Source of the DNA: Legionella nautarum
GTDB lineage: Bacteria > Pseudomonadota > Gammaproteobacteria > Legionellales > Legionellaceae
NCBI RefSeq assembly: GCF_001467895.1
Contig: NZ_LNYO01000013.1
Coordinates: 104,686 to 168,685 of the forward strand
Direction: 5' to 3'
Length of the DNA: 64,000 nucleotides
The notes under the pieces were generated by a model. The model did no database searches. It saw only the letters and a program-made list of their open reading frames with translations, and was not told the origin of the DNA. Made by a program: the position numbers and the translations under genes. Shown one piece after another: positions 9,797-19,229 of this stretch (the first letter of the stretch is position 1; the number at the start of each line of letters is the position of its first letter).

Positions 9797-11239
9797 TTAC
9801 AAAGAGTGTGCATTTGTAATAGAAGGCTTGATTGCATTTATTATCGAGATTGGGTATTGGAAAAAGCGAAATAGGCCCTGTTTTACTACAGAATTATCCT
9901 CTTTTTCTCTTGATACTGCTTGCCCACTGCTAGTTTCCTCTTTTTCCATCTCTGGAGGAGCTTCTTGTTTTTTATCCTTAGCTTGTAATAGTAAAGAGGT
10001 TATCTCTTCATACTGAAGGTATTGAGCAAGTTGTATTGGCGTGACTTCTAAAATTTGACCTGAAGGTCGAATTTCATAAGTAGCTACTAGATCCAGGCGA
10101 GCGCCCGATTTAAGTAGTGCTTGCACCTGCGCGGTGTTTTTACTTAATACAGCGTGATGCAACAGCGTACAATTTTCTGTGTTAACGATATATTCAGGGT
10201 GAAAATGACTAGGGCTAATCTCATTCGCTATCGTTAGTATATCTTCAGAAGATGCCCCATAAATCTTGTCAGATACAGAAAATATATCAAATAGCGTAGA
10301 GCACTTATCCAAAACAAGAGCAGCGATCCCCTTTTCCTTGTTAACATAATAAATTTTACCCTTGTTACTTTTTGTATCCGATACGAAGGCTTCATTGGTG
10401 GTGAATGGAAGTGCCAATAATGTTTCTTCTGTAGGATCTTTCAAATAACACAAACTAGCCTCTTGTAATGCTATTGCACTTGGAGAAAATGTCCTTTGTT
10501 CATCGATATCACCATACTTTAGATGCTCTTCAAACAGCTCAATCTCCCTGTTAAGCCAATAGAATAAACCTAGATCATTTTTCATATGATAAGATTTATA
10601 ACTGAGTTTCTGTACACCCATTTCACTATTAAAATAAGGTACCTCAGCCACTTTGAATACAGATACGCTGCCAAATCCTGGTTCTCTTATCCAATCATCA
10701 ACAATATTTATCATATCCGCATTTCGTCGCCCGGGTGAGTACATCATATAAAAATCATTTGCTTCTTGAAAACCTGATTTAGCCGTAGTTACAACGGGTT
10801 CTCCTAATAAAGAAATTGGCTTATTTTTTTCAGGAAAAACATTAGTATCAAAAAAATAACCCCCTTCACTAGCTAACAAAAATAAGGAGAAAATGTCTTT
10901 GAATGCGACTCTGGTTTCAACAGTTCCTAAATATTCAGCCATAAAGCCTTGCACAGACTTAGCACGATCCGCTAAATCACCATCACTTTCTTTTTCTAAT
11001 AAACCTTCGATTGTGCAAATCTCTATATCGACCCCTTCTGATTCAAATGTCGTTCGATAAAAGTTAGCATGGGTTTCCAAACACCAAAATTTTATCGGGT
11101 TAGTTTCTTCGCCATTCTCTTCTTGTATTTTTAATGCTCGAGCCATGTTAATGGGGCCTGCAATATCATGACCTGCAATGGTAGTAGGATCGGTTTTAGT
11201 AGGTTGGCCTACCCATAAATAGTGAATAACTGGCTTCAT
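9797..11239 (-). CDS. Ankyrin-repeat glycosyltransferase, candidate effector
   Basis: Protein of 480 aa. The N-terminal half resembles the GT-A glycosyltransferase domain of large clostridial toxins and Legionella Lgt/SetA-type effectors. It starts with IHYLWVG, and the KDIFSLFLLASEGGYFFDTN region aligns with the toxin segment carrying the metal-binding DXD. Here that motif reads Asp131-Thr-Asn133. A C-terminal ankyrin module follows (about residues 365-425: TLLHHAVLSKNTAQVQALLKSG ... TPIQLAQYLQYEEITSLLLQ). The tail is Glu/Ser/Lys-rich, as in many Dot/Icm substrates. ATG with an AGGGAT ribosome site; monocistronic. Translocation, sugar donor and target are unknown. Confidence 0.75.
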   Translation of the reverse strand: MKPVIHYLWVGQPTKTDPTTIAGHDIAGPINMARALKIQEENGEETNPIKFWCLETHANFYRTTFESEGVDIEICTIEGLLEKESDGDLADRAKSVQGFMAEYLGTVETRVAFKDIFSLFLLASEGGYFFDTNVFPEKNKPISLLGEPVVTTAKSGFQEANDFYMMYSPGRRNADMINIVDDWIREPGFGSVSVFKVAEVPYFNSEMGVQKLSYKSYHMKNDLGLFYWLNREIELFEEHLKYGDIDEQRTFSPSAIALQEASLCYLKDPTEETLLALPFTTNEAFVSDTKSNKGKIYYVNKEKGIAALVLDKCSTLFDIFSVSDKIYGASSEDILTIANEISPSHFHPEYIVNTENCTLLHHAVLSKNTAQVQALLKSGARLDLVATYEIRPSGQILEVTPIQLAQYLQYEEITSLLLQAKDKKQEAPPEMEKEETSSGQAVSREKEDNSVVKQGLFRFFQYPISIINAIKPSITNAHSL

Positions 11240-11495
11240 AAATATCCCTGGTATTATTAACAGGCCAATTATATCTGAGGAAAATTAACAAAATATTAAT
11301 CTAAATGCTGAATTAGCGGTCAATTACCTGGGCTGGTATATAGGTAACTATAGCCGATGAGTGCTGCGACGATTGGATGGGTTGCAAAAGGGTGGATAAT
11401 CTCTGATGATTTTAAGCTCATTGACATATTCATCTTCAACATTCGATATAGCGCTATGAGCGTTGCCAGGCAGAGAATGGAAGATTGAAAAATTA

Positions 11496-13346
11496 TTAAC
11501 TAAGCTCCTCCAAAGCATTCACCGTTTCCAACCACTCTTCTTCGGCTTGCAGCAATTCCTGTTGCAAGGTTTTCTGCTGTTGCAACAAGGTTTGCAATTT
11601 CTGCTGTTGTCCTTCTTCATAGAGTGTTAAATCAGCTAAAGTATCCTCGAACTGTGAAAGGCGTTGATGGAGCTGATCGACTGCCTGTTCTAATTTTTTT
11701 ATGCGGTTTTGAAGCGTTTTTTTCTCGCGGTAGGGGTTATTAGTAATTGACGCTTGCTGAGTTTCTTTGCCTGCTTCCCGATTTTGTAGCCATTGATAAT
11801 AATCATCTAAATCGCCTTTAAATGCTTGGACGTGTTGTTGGTAAACCAGATAAAAATCATCCACCGTTGTGCGTAATAGATGTCGGTCATGCGAAATTAA
11901 TATTAAAGCCCCTTCATAGCTTTGCAAAGCAATTTCTATGGCTGCACGCATGCCAAGATCAAGATGGTTGGTTGGCTCATCCAATAATAATAGGTTAGGT
12001 TTTAACCAGACAAGTTTCGCTAATGCCAATCTTGCTTTTTCGCCGCCGGAAAAATGATGAATGGGCTTTAATGCCATATCACCAAGAAAATTAAATCCAC
12101 CTAAATAGTCGCGAATCGTTTGCTCTCTCGCTTCAGGCGATAAACGTTGAATTGTTTCAACGGGGCTTAATTGATAATCCAATTCTTCCAATTGATGCTG
12201 GGCATAATAGCCCACGAGCAAATTAGGTGAGCGATGAATCGAGCCAGAAAGCGGAGAAAGCGCACCAGTTAGTGTTTTAATGAGAGTTGATTTCCCTTCA
12301 CCATTAGGGCCAAGCAGGGCAATCCTATCACCAGGATTGAGCGCTAAATTTATTTTTTTAAGTATTGCAGGTTTATCCTCATAGCCTGCTGAAACCTGGT
12401 TGCAGTGTATAAGCGGATTACCAGCGCGCTGGCAGGGATAAAAGTTAAAAGAAAAGGGGGAGTCGACTTGGGCTTGGGCAACAATGTCCATTTTAGCAAT
12501 CGCAGAAAGACGACTCTGAGCTTGTTTCGCTTTGGTTGCTTTGGCACGAAAGCGGTTCACATAAGCCATAAGATGAGATATTTTTTGCTGCTGCTTTTCA
12601 TACATCTTTTGTTGTAATGCAAGTTGTTCGGCTCGAGTTTGTTCAAAACGGCTGTAATTACCGCTATACAAATTCATCATCTGATGTTCAATATGGAGAA
12701 TATGAGTCACAAACGCATCTAGAAATTCACGATCATGGGAAATAAGAATGATGCTGCTTGGGCTTTGCTTAAGCCATTTTTCCAGCCAAAAAATGGCCTC
12801 CATATCTAAATGGTTTGTTGGCTCATCGAGTAATAAGAGATCAGCGGGTTTCATCAGGCAGCGCGCAAGACTGAGCCGCATCCGCCAGCCCCCAGAAAAG
12901 CTGTTGACAGCGCGGTTTTGGTCATCTGCTTTGAAGCCTAATCCTGCCATGATCGCCGCCGCTTTTGCAGGTTTGCTATAGCCGGCTGTTTGAGTTAGAA
13001 GCTCATGACAAGCAATAACTTCTGCATCTTTACCGTCTTTTTCAGCTTGAAGCAAAGATTGTTGTAACTTGAGGTATTCTTCGTCTCCAGCAAGAACAAA
13101 ATCCAGTGCTGAATCTTGGCTATCGGGCAATTGTTGAGAGAGATGGCTAATTCGTAAATGAGAATTGATTAAATATTCTCCAGTATCCGCAGTAAGCTGA
13201 CCTAGAATGAGACTAAACAAACTCGACTTACCGCAACCATTATGGCCTATCAAACCGATTTTTTGTTTTTCATGGAGTGTAACACTAGCTTTATCGAGCA
13301 GAACTTTATTGCCGCGAGAAAGGGTGATTTGGTTTAGAGATATCAT
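11496..13346 (-). CDS. ABC-F family ATPase (YheS/Uup-like)
   Basis: Cytoplasmic ABC-F protein (616 aa) with two fused ATP-binding domains and no membrane segments. The first Walker A is GHNGCGKS (34-41) and the second GPNGEGKS. ABC signatures are FSGGWRMR and FSGGEKAR, and both Walker B motifs read LLLLDEPTNHLD. An interdomain linker rich in Arg/Lys/Gln (P-site tRNA interaction motif) and a C-terminal coiled coil (about 535-610) are present. ABC-F proteins act on ribosomes, and this arrangement looks most like YheS. There is no obvious ribosome site at the ATG. Monocistronic. Confidence 0.88.
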   Translation of the reverse strand: MISLNQITLSRGNKVLLDKASVTLHEKQKIGLIGHNGCGKSSLFSLILGQLTADTGEYLINSHLRISHLSQQLPDSQDSALDFVLAGDEEYLKLQQSLLQAEKDGKDAEVIACHELLTQTAGYSKPAKAAAIMAGLGFKADDQNRAVNSFSGGWRMRLSLARCLMKPADLLLLDEPTNHLDMEAIFWLEKWLKQSPSSIILISHDREFLDAFVTHILHIEHQMMNLYSGNYSRFEQTRAEQLALQQKMYEKQQQKISHLMAYVNRFRAKATKAKQAQSRLSAIAKMDIVAQAQVDSPFSFNFYPCQRAGNPLIHCNQVSAGYEDKPAILKKINLALNPGDRIALLGPNGEGKSTLIKTLTGALSPLSGSIHRSPNLLVGYYAQHQLEELDYQLSPVETIQRLSPEAREQTIRDYLGGFNFLGDMALKPIHHFSGGEKARLALAKLVWLKPNLLLLDEPTNHLDLGMRAAIEIALQSYEGALILISHDRHLLRTTVDDFYLVYQQHVQAFKGDLDDYYQWLQNREAGKETQQASITNNPYREKKTLQNRIKKLEQAVDQLHQRLSQFEDTLADLTLYEEGQQQKLQTLLQQQKTLQQELLQAEEEWLETVNALEELS

Positions 13347-13477
13347 GGTACGTAAACATAAAATTTTAAGCGGATAAGTTTAGCATAGTTCACTGATGGG
13401 GTCATTGGTCTGGAGGCCAGCATTAATAAGCATTTGAGATTTTTCTTCACCCTCTCTTCAATGCCATTGAGTTAAAG

Positions 13478-13516
13478 CCCCCCAACTCCTCGCAGGACTT
13501 AGGGATGAGGGGGGGA
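13478..13516. repeat. C-rich/G-rich inverted repeat
   Basis: Imperfect inverted repeat: CCCCCCAACTCCTC on the left against GATGAGGGGGGG on the right. It lies downstream of the DUF1840 gene and upstream of the ABC-F gene, both on the minus strand. It may stop transcription of the DUF1840 gene. No strong T-tract follows. Confidence 0.4.
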
Positions 13517-13543
13517 GGTAGGAAACAAACTGAGCCAACAGAC

Positions 13544-13852
13544 TCACTTCCACATCACATTACACTGCTCCTTACTCGCTGCCTTAAGCATATTAATTAA
13601 AGGTAAGGCTCTATTCGCCAAGCTCACAGGTTCATCTTGGTCATCCTCATCCTCTCTTTGTTGTTTTACTGGCGTTTGCGATTGTTCTTGTGAAACCCCC
13701 TTCTCTAGGCGCGAGAGGGCCCCAGGAATCTCCTTTGCAACTAGGGCTCCAGGTACAGCGCCACTATGGCCCATGATTGATAAAAGGCGTTTTGCTACAT
13801 CACCAAACATGGTGATATTTTCATACGCGTCGCAGGAGAAAGTAACTAGCAT
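13544..13852 (-). CDS. DUF1840 family protein
   Basis: Small cytoplasmic protein of 102 aa matching the DUF1840 family: the N-terminus MLVTFSCDAYENITMFGDVA and the following LMGHSGAVPGAL are diagnostic. An acidic/Gln-rich linker (QEQSQTPVKQQREDEDDQDE) separates this from a C-terminal helix. The frame is open 11 codons further upstream, but the ATG at 13852 has an AAGGA ribosome site and gives the family N-terminus, so I chose it. No function is established for the family. Confidence 0.8.
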   Translation of the reverse strand: MLVTFSCDAYENITMFGDVAKRLLSIMGHSGAVPGALVAKEIPGALSRLEKGVSQEQSQTPVKQQREDEDDQDEPVSLANRALPLINMLKAASKEQCNVMWK

Positions 13853-13945
13853 GATTATTTTCCTTATTTCGAGAACCAAAGACATCCAATAAATTAACCT
13901 AACTCCTTAAAGGTTAGGGTAAAATCCAATGAAAGCAAAATGGTT

Positions 13946-13976
13946 TTGTCTAAGCGTATTAAAATGGGTATATAAT
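13946..13976 (+). promoter_or_regulatory. Putative sigma70 promoter for queA
   Basis: A consensus TATAAT -10 box (13971-13976) is preceded by TTGTCT (13946-13951) with a long 19-base spacer. It lies 26 bases before the queA ATG, in the right place to start the queA-tgt-like-yajC-secDF run. Prediction only. Confidence 0.45.
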
Positions 13977-14002
13977 ATGCCATTTAGTTTTCAGGTTGAA
14001 AA

Positions 14003-15016
14003 ATGAATAAACAAGATTTTTATTTTGATTTACCCGAGAAGTTGATTGCTCAATATCCTTTGCCCAATCGCAGCGATTCACGTCTATTTGTTTTTAATCG
14101 CCAAACAGGGCAGTACAATCATCATCAATTTAAAGAAATAAGTGAGTTTTTTCAACCTGGCGACCTTTTGGTCATGAACAATTCCAAAGTAATTCCTGCA
14201 CGTTTGTACGGTCAAAAACAGAGTGGAGGAAAGGTTGAGTTATTAGTCGAACGCTTAAATGGCGATGATTCTTTTTTAGCTCATATTAAAGCTAGCAAGG
14301 CTCCTAAAGCGGGTTCTTTGATTCTTTTAGCCAAAGACTGGCAAATAGAAGTATTGCAAAAGTTGGATGATTTATACCATTGCAAGGTGTTGGGTGATGT
14401 CGATTTAATGCTGAATGAAATTGGTCATATCCCTTTGCCTTTGTATATTACCCGGCCGGATGAGTCCTTGGATACGGATCGTTATCAAACAGTCTATGCG
14501 AGGCATAAAGGCTCGGTAGCAGCGCCCACTGCAGGGCTTCATTTTGACGAAGCGTTGATAAAGCAATTAAAAGAAAAGGGTGTCAATATCGCCTACTCTA
14601 CCTTGCATGTTGGCGCGGGTACTTTTCGACCCGTACGAAGCGATTCGATCCATGAGCATAAAATGCATAGCGAACAGTTCATTGTCAGTGAGGAACTCTG
14701 CCAAGCGGTCAATAGTACTCGTGCAGCCGGTAAACGGGTTATCGCAGTGGGTACCACCTCAATGCGCAGTTTGGAAAGTGCAGCAGAAAATGGCCTACTG
14801 AAACCTTGTAATCGCGATACTAATATTTTCATTTATCCTGGTTATCAATTTCAGATCTGTGATGGCTTAATCACTAATTTTCATTTACCTGAATCGACCT
14901 TACTCATGCTAGTTTCTGCCTTTATTGGTCACGCCCAGGCAATGGCTCTTTATCAGGAGGCAATTGCATTAGGATATCGGTTTTTCAGCTATGGTGATGC
15001 GAGCTTGTTGCTTTAG
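14003..15016 (+). CDS. queA: S-adenosylmethionine:tRNA ribosyltransferase-isomerase
   Basis: QueA (337 aa, full length) converts preQ1 at tRNA position 34 to epoxyqueuosine, using S-adenosylmethionine as ribosyl donor. Family motifs are clear: YDLP-like FDLPEKLIAQYP at the N-terminus, GDLLVMNNSKVIPARLYG, AAPTAGLHFDEALI, HVGAGTFRPVR and ITNFHLPESTLLMLVSAF. It is 20 bases upstream of the tgt-like gene and heads the conserved queA-tgt-yajC-secD-secF order. Confidence 0.97.
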   Translation: MNKQDFYFDLPEKLIAQYPLPNRSDSRLFVFNRQTGQYNHHQFKEISEFFQPGDLLVMNNSKVIPARLYGQKQSGGKVELLVERLNGDDSFLAHIKASKAPKAGSLILLAKDWQIEVLQKLDDLYHCKVLGDVDLMLNEIGHIPLPLYITRPDESLDTDRYQTVYARHKGSVAAPTAGLHFDEALIKQLKEKGVNIAYSTLHVGAGTFRPVRSDSIHEHKMHSEQFIVSEELCQAVNSTRAAGKRVIAVGTTSMRSLESAAENGLLKPCNRDTNIFIYPGYQFQICDGLITNFHLPESTLLMLVSAFIGHAQAMALYQEAIALGYRFFSYGDASLLL

Positions 15017-15036
15017 CCCATGAGAGGAGTTGCAAA

Positions 15037-15858
15037 ATGAGCCCAAAAAAGAAAAATAACTTCATACCCGTACTCAGCTCTGAAGCCGGGGCTTGTTTAA
15101 CTTTGGCGAATTGGCAAGAAATCGGCGTTGAAGGAGTTGCTTATTATCTTGATGAATTATTAATGAAACCCGGTTTCGCATTGCTAAATACCATAGACGA
15201 TTTGCGCAGTTATTGCGGATGGCCAGGGACTATTATTGTGAATGCGACTAGGTTAAAAGCGAATAGCAATGGTCTATATTCGGTTCGCTCGCGCTTTGAT
15301 GGCAGTACTATAAGTATTACCGAGGATGAACTCTTTACTTTACTACTAAAATTACAGCCCGAGACCGTTATTCTTCCTCAAAGGGTTACAGCGACTTATA
15401 GAAATGAGCTCTCAGCAAAAATTCCTAACATTTTTAGCCCAGTCAATGAAACGACAGGTTGCTATCTTGTTTATGACAAGCAAATACCGTGGTCTGATTT
15501 TATTCAGCAATTGAGAAACAGGGTTAAGAAACCAAGCTATCTTGCGGGCGAGTTTGATTGCTTGCAATTAGACGAGTTAATCAATGAGGGGATTGAGTTA
15601 ATCGAATCAGATAAACCAGCGAGTGATGCGTTTGCTGGCCAAGTCTACACTGCACAGGGCACTATCGCTTTACTTGACAGCGGGATGACAAAGCAACATC
15701 AGGTTATTGATGCAGAATGTACTTGTCCTACTTGTGAGCAGAAATTAACTCGAGCCTATTTCCATCATCTATTAATGCAAACTCCCTTGCTGTGCCAGCG
15801 TTTTTTAATTCAACATAATGCACATTATTATCAACATCGGATGCAATCTTTAGTGTAA
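15037..15858 (+). CDS. Catalytically dead tRNA-guanine transglycosylase (Tgt) paralogue
   Basis: Divergent Tgt-family protein of 273 aa; bacterial Tgt is about 375. The C-terminus aligns well with Tgt: zinc ligands Cys228, Cys230, Cys233 and His260 (CTCPTC ... QHNAHYY) are kept, as is the GI(D/E) ... G register before them. The active site is lost. The position of the Tgt nucleophile (Asp in MFDCVMPTR) is Glu in LIESDKPAS. The DSGGFQ motif with the general-base Asp is replaced by a VNATRLK segment. The TRNAR anticodon motif is also gone. Good GAGGAG ribosome site. It occupies the tgt slot between queA and yajC. It could be a tRNA-binding or regulatory subunit, like eukaryotic QTRT2, or a decaying gene. 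Confidence 0.8.
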   Translation: MSPKKKNNFIPVLSSEAGACLTLANWQEIGVEGVAYYLDELLMKPGFALLNTIDDLRSYCGWPGTIIVNATRLKANSNGLYSVRSRFDGSTISITEDELFTLLLKLQPETVILPQRVTATYRNELSAKIPNIFSPVNETTGCYLVYDKQIPWSDFIQQLRNRVKKPSYLAGEFDCLQLDELINEGIELIESDKPASDAFAGQVYTAQGTIALLDSGMTKQHQVIDAECTCPTCEQKLTRAYFHHLLMQTPLLCQRFLIQHNAHYYQHRMQSLV

Positions 15859-16029
15859 AACCTTGTGAAATTGCGTAGTCTTCATTTACGTGAGGTTGAA
15901 ATCTCGCTATGATGTCACGCACTTAATTAGCCCTTTACTTTCGGCAAGAATCAAAGGGTAGATTTGTCTCGGCATAATGGGTGCCTTGGAATGGCATATT
16001 GATTAACAGCGGATTTGAGGAGATTTGGT

Positions 16030-16365
16030 ATGAGTTTTTTTATAAGCGATGCGATAGCTGCAGGTACTGCAACTCCAGCTGCACAGCCTGATGGAACTTT
16101 TTCGCTGATAATGATCGCAGCTATCTTTATCGTTTTTTATTTTATGTTAATTAGACCGCAAAATAAACGTGCTAAAGAACACCGTGCAATGGTTAGCAAC
16201 CTAAAAAAAGGAGATGAGGTTGTAACCTCGGGTGGCATACTCGCTAAAGTAGTGAGCATCGATGAGCAATACATCAAAGTTGCCCTTGCTGAAGGCGTTG
16301 AAGTGAGTATACAACGAGGCGCAGTGAGCGCGGTTTTACCTAAAGGTACAATTAAATCCCTCTAA
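16030..16365 (+). CDS. yajC: Sec translocase accessory subunit YajC
   Basis: Small inner-membrane subunit of the SecDF-YajC complex (111 aa from this start). One transmembrane helix (FSLIMIAAIFIVFYFMLIRPQ) is followed by the family's cytoplasmic domain (KKGDEVVTSGGILAKV). The frame can start at a TTG at 16015, but GAGGAG at 16017-16022 serves the ATG at 16030, so that start is preferred. It is followed after 22 bases by secD. Confidence 0.95.
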   Translation: MSFFISDAIAAGTATPAAQPDGTFSLIMIAAIFIVFYFMLIRPQNKRAKEHRAMVSNLKKGDEVVTSGGILAKVVSIDEQYIKVALAEGVEVSIQRGAVSAVLPKGTIKSL

Positions 16366-16387
16366 GTTTTGATACTGGGACAAGCAA

Positions 16388-18244
16388 ATGCAGAATAAAT
16401 ATCCACTTTGGAAAAATCTAATGCTGATCGCTATTGTAGTGGTCGGCTTAATTTATGCAATACCTAATTTATACAGTGAAGATCCCGCTGTGCAAATTTC
16501 ATCGCAAACGCCTGTTGACATGGAGCAATTGAAGCAGCAAGTAGAAACACTCTTGGATAATGCAAAGATTTCTCATTTTCCAATCACGACTTCAGGTGAT
16601 CACCTTGAAATACGCTTTAGTTCTCCTGATACTCAATTAGTGGCACGCGATATCATTAAAAACGGGTTAGATTCCCAATACACTGTTGCACTCAATCTTG
16701 CACCTGCTACACCAAAATGGCTAAGTAACATTGGTGCAGAGCCAATGAAACAAGGTTTAGACCTTCGTGGAGGAGTGGACTTTCTTTTAGAAGTGGATGT
16801 TGATAGCGTTATCAGTCGTCGTTTTGAAGGTTTGATGAAAGGAGTCAGCCAGGATTTACGAGAAGCGGGAATTCGTTATTCTGGGATTCGCTATGTTACG
16901 GATAAAGGAATCGATATCAGTTTTCGCAGTCCTGATCTAATGAATAAGGCGGTTGATGAGATTAAAGGAAAATTCCCTAATCTGACACTGACCAAATCTG
17001 AAATTACTAATACCGTTTCACTGTCATTATCACCTGCTGAGTTAAACTCTATTCGTCAAAGCACTATTGAACAAACAATGAGTATTTTGCGTAATCGAGT
17101 GAATGAATTGGGCGTAGGAGAAGCTGTTGTCCAGCAGCAGGGAGCGACTCGAGTTGAAGTGAATTTACCAGGTATTCAAGATGCAGCGCGAGCGAAGCAA
17201 ATTCTTGGTGGTACGGCTACGCTGCAATTTTATTTAGTTGATCAAGAGAATGATGCGCAGATTGCCAAGCAAACTGGAGCGGTGCCTGTTAATGACAAGT
17301 TGTATTCAATGGATGGACGTCCAATTCTCTTGAAGCGACAGGTTGTTTTGAGTGGTGATTCAATCACCAGTGCAGTTTCTAGCTTTGATCAACAATCAGC
17401 TACACCTGCAGTACAAGTACAATTGGGCGGGGGCGGAGAAAGTTTATTCACCAAAATCACTCGAGAAAATATTGGTAAGCGAATGGCAATCGTTTATGTG
17501 GAAACTAAAGCAAGCACGCAAACAGTAAATGGGGTAGAACAAAGAGTAACTCATCGTGAAGAGCGGGTTATTTCTGCGCCTGTCATTCAAACCGCTTTAG
17601 GCAATAATTTCCAAATCACTGGTTTGACCGACAGCAAAGAAGCAAGCAATTTGGCTTTATTATTAAGAGCTGGGGCCTTACCTGCAGTGATTTATCCGGT
17701 AGAAGAAAGAACAGTAGGTCCTTCTTTAGGTAAAGAAAACATTCATCGAGGATTGGTATCCCTAGAAGTTGGAATGGGCTTAATCCTTTTACTGATGTTG
17801 GTTTATTATCGCTTCTTTGGCTTAGTAGCCAACATTGCCCTGTTTTTAAACTTAATTTTGCTTAGTGCATTAATGTCAATTATCGGGGCAACGTTGACTT
17901 TACCTGGTATTGCCGGTTTCGTACTTACCGTAGGTATGGCAGTGGATGCGAACGTACTCATTTATGAGCGGATTCGCGAAGAACTACGACATGGCCTTTC
18001 ACCGCAAGCGGCAGTTGCGGCGGGTTACGATCGCGCCTTTGCAACGATTATGGATGCGAATGTGACAACACTGATTGTCGGTATTATCCTCTTTGCAATA
18101 GGTACTGGGCCTGTGCGTGGTTTTGCGGTAATTCTCTGTTTAGGATTAATTACCTCAATGTTAACCAGCATTACCTATACCCGAGCTATCGTAAATTGGT
18201 ACTACGGTGGCCGTAATGTGAAAAAATTATCAATTGGTATTTAA
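16388..18244 (+). CDS. secD: Protein translocase subunit SecD
   Basis: Inner-membrane RND-family subunit (618 aa) that uses the proton gradient to pull preproteins through SecYEG. TM1 is near residues 10-28. The conserved GLDLRGGVDFLLEV starts the large periplasmic P1 region, which contains the NRVNELGVGEAVVQQQG motif. Five C-terminal transmembrane helices (about 450-610) include GMAVDANVLIYERIREE. Length and motifs are normal. It lies in an operon with yajC and secF; the secF ATG is 13 bases after its stop. Confidence 0.97.
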   Translation: MQNKYPLWKNLMLIAIVVVGLIYAIPNLYSEDPAVQISSQTPVDMEQLKQQVETLLDNAKISHFPITTSGDHLEIRFSSPDTQLVARDIIKNGLDSQYTVALNLAPATPKWLSNIGAEPMKQGLDLRGGVDFLLEVDVDSVISRRFEGLMKGVSQDLREAGIRYSGIRYVTDKGIDISFRSPDLMNKAVDEIKGKFPNLTLTKSEITNTVSLSLSPAELNSIRQSTIEQTMSILRNRVNELGVGEAVVQQQGATRVEVNLPGIQDAARAKQILGGTATLQFYLVDQENDAQIAKQTGAVPVNDKLYSMDGRPILLKRQVVLSGDSITSAVSSFDQQSATPAVQVQLGGGGESLFTKITRENIGKRMAIVYVETKASTQTVNGVEQRVTHREERVISAPVIQTALGNNFQITGLTDSKEASNLALLLRAGALPAVIYPVEERTVGPSLGKENIHRGLVSLEVGMGLILLLMLVYYRFFGLVANIALFLNLILLSALMSIIGATLTLPGIAGFVLTVGMAVDANVLIYERIREELRHGLSPQAAVAAGYDRAFATIMDANVTTLIVGIILFAIGTGPVRGFAVILCLGLITSMLTSITYTRAIVNWYYGGRNVKKLSIGI

Positions 18245-18257
18245 AAACGAGGCTCAG

Positions 18258-19175
18258 ATGGAATTTTTTAATCCAAATTCAAACATAGATTTCATGGGCG
18301 CCCGCAAATGGACCGCCTTGTTCTCTGCGCTTATTTTTGTGCTCTCCATTGGTGCTTTGTTAATAAATGGATTGAATTGGGGATTAGACTTCACCGGGGG
18401 AACCCAGGTTGAAGTGAGTTTTCCTCAAGCTGCGGACCTTCCTATGATCCGCGATAACCTTTATAAGGTTGGTTTCAAAGAAGCACAAGTTATTAGCTAC
18501 GGAACCTCCAAAGATGTATTGATTAGTATCGCACCACGGGCAGATCTTGATCAAACCGTACTTGTTAACAAAGTCATGGAGCAACTACCTGGCGCAGTGA
18601 AGCAACGTGTCGATTTCGTCGGCCCGCAGGTTGGACAAGAACTGGCTACCAAAGGGGCTTTAGCAATTATTGTCTCCTTACTAGCAACCATGATTTATAT
18701 TGCCATGCGCTTTGAATACCGCCTGGCAGTAAGCTCAGCAGTGGCCTTAGTGCATGATCCGGTTTTGATTCTCGGTATTTTTGCTTTCTTTGGTATTGAG
18801 TTTGATTTGAAAGCACTTGCAGGTTTATTAGCAGTTATTGGTTATTCCTTAAACGACACCATTGTTGTTTTTGATCGGGTTCGTGAGAATTTTATTAAGA
18901 TTCGACGTGTAAATCCTTTAGAAATTATGAACATTTCTATTAACCAAACCTTGTCGCGAACCATCATGACATCCCTTTTAACCTTGTTTGTGGTTGTCGC
19001 ATTATTTGTTTACGGTGGTGAAACGATTCGTGGCTTTGCTCTAGCGCTTATCATTGGTATTGTCATTGGAACCTATTCTTCTATTTATGTGGCCGGTGCG
19101 CTTGCAGTGGTAATGGGCCTTGATAGAAAAGATTTTCTACCCACACAACGAAAAGAAATTGATGAGAGACCTTAG
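18258..19175 (+). CDS. secF: Protein translocase subunit SecF
   Basis: Partner of SecD (305 aa from this start). It has TM1, the GLNWGLDFTGGTQVEV motif, a periplasmic domain, and five further transmembrane helices with the conserved YSLNDTIVVFDRVRENF motif. The frame is open back into secD, but a GAGG ribosome site serves the ATG at 18258, which gives the family N-terminus (MEFFNPNSNIDFMG). Last gene of the yajC-secD-secF operon; a repeat-rich gap follows. Confidence 0.96.
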   Translation: MEFFNPNSNIDFMGARKWTALFSALIFVLSIGALLINGLNWGLDFTGGTQVEVSFPQAADLPMIRDNLYKVGFKEAQVISYGTSKDVLISIAPRADLDQTVLVNKVMEQLPGAVKQRVDFVGPQVGQELATKGALAIIVSLLATMIYIAMRFEYRLAVSSAVALVHDPVLILGIFAFFGIEFDLKALAGLLAVIGYSLNDTIVVFDRVRENFIKIRRVNPLEIMNISINQTLSRTIMTSLLTLFVVVALFVYGGETIRGFALALIIGIVIGTYSSIYVAGALAVVMGLDRKDFLPTQRKEIDERP

Positions 19176-19229
19176 TCCATATTGGATTGAACCCGCTATC
19201 AAAATGGTGTTGGGCATTTTGTCTACTTA

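Noticed and set aside
11320-11442. 40-codon minus-strand frame (starts MLKMNMSMSLKS) between the glycosyltransferase and ABC-F genes
   Set aside because: No ribosome site and no recognised family; could be a decayed fragment but cannot be supported.
15728-15922. 64-codon minus-strand frame at the end of the tgt-like gene
   Set aside because: Antisense to the conserved zinc-binding region of the tgt-like protein.
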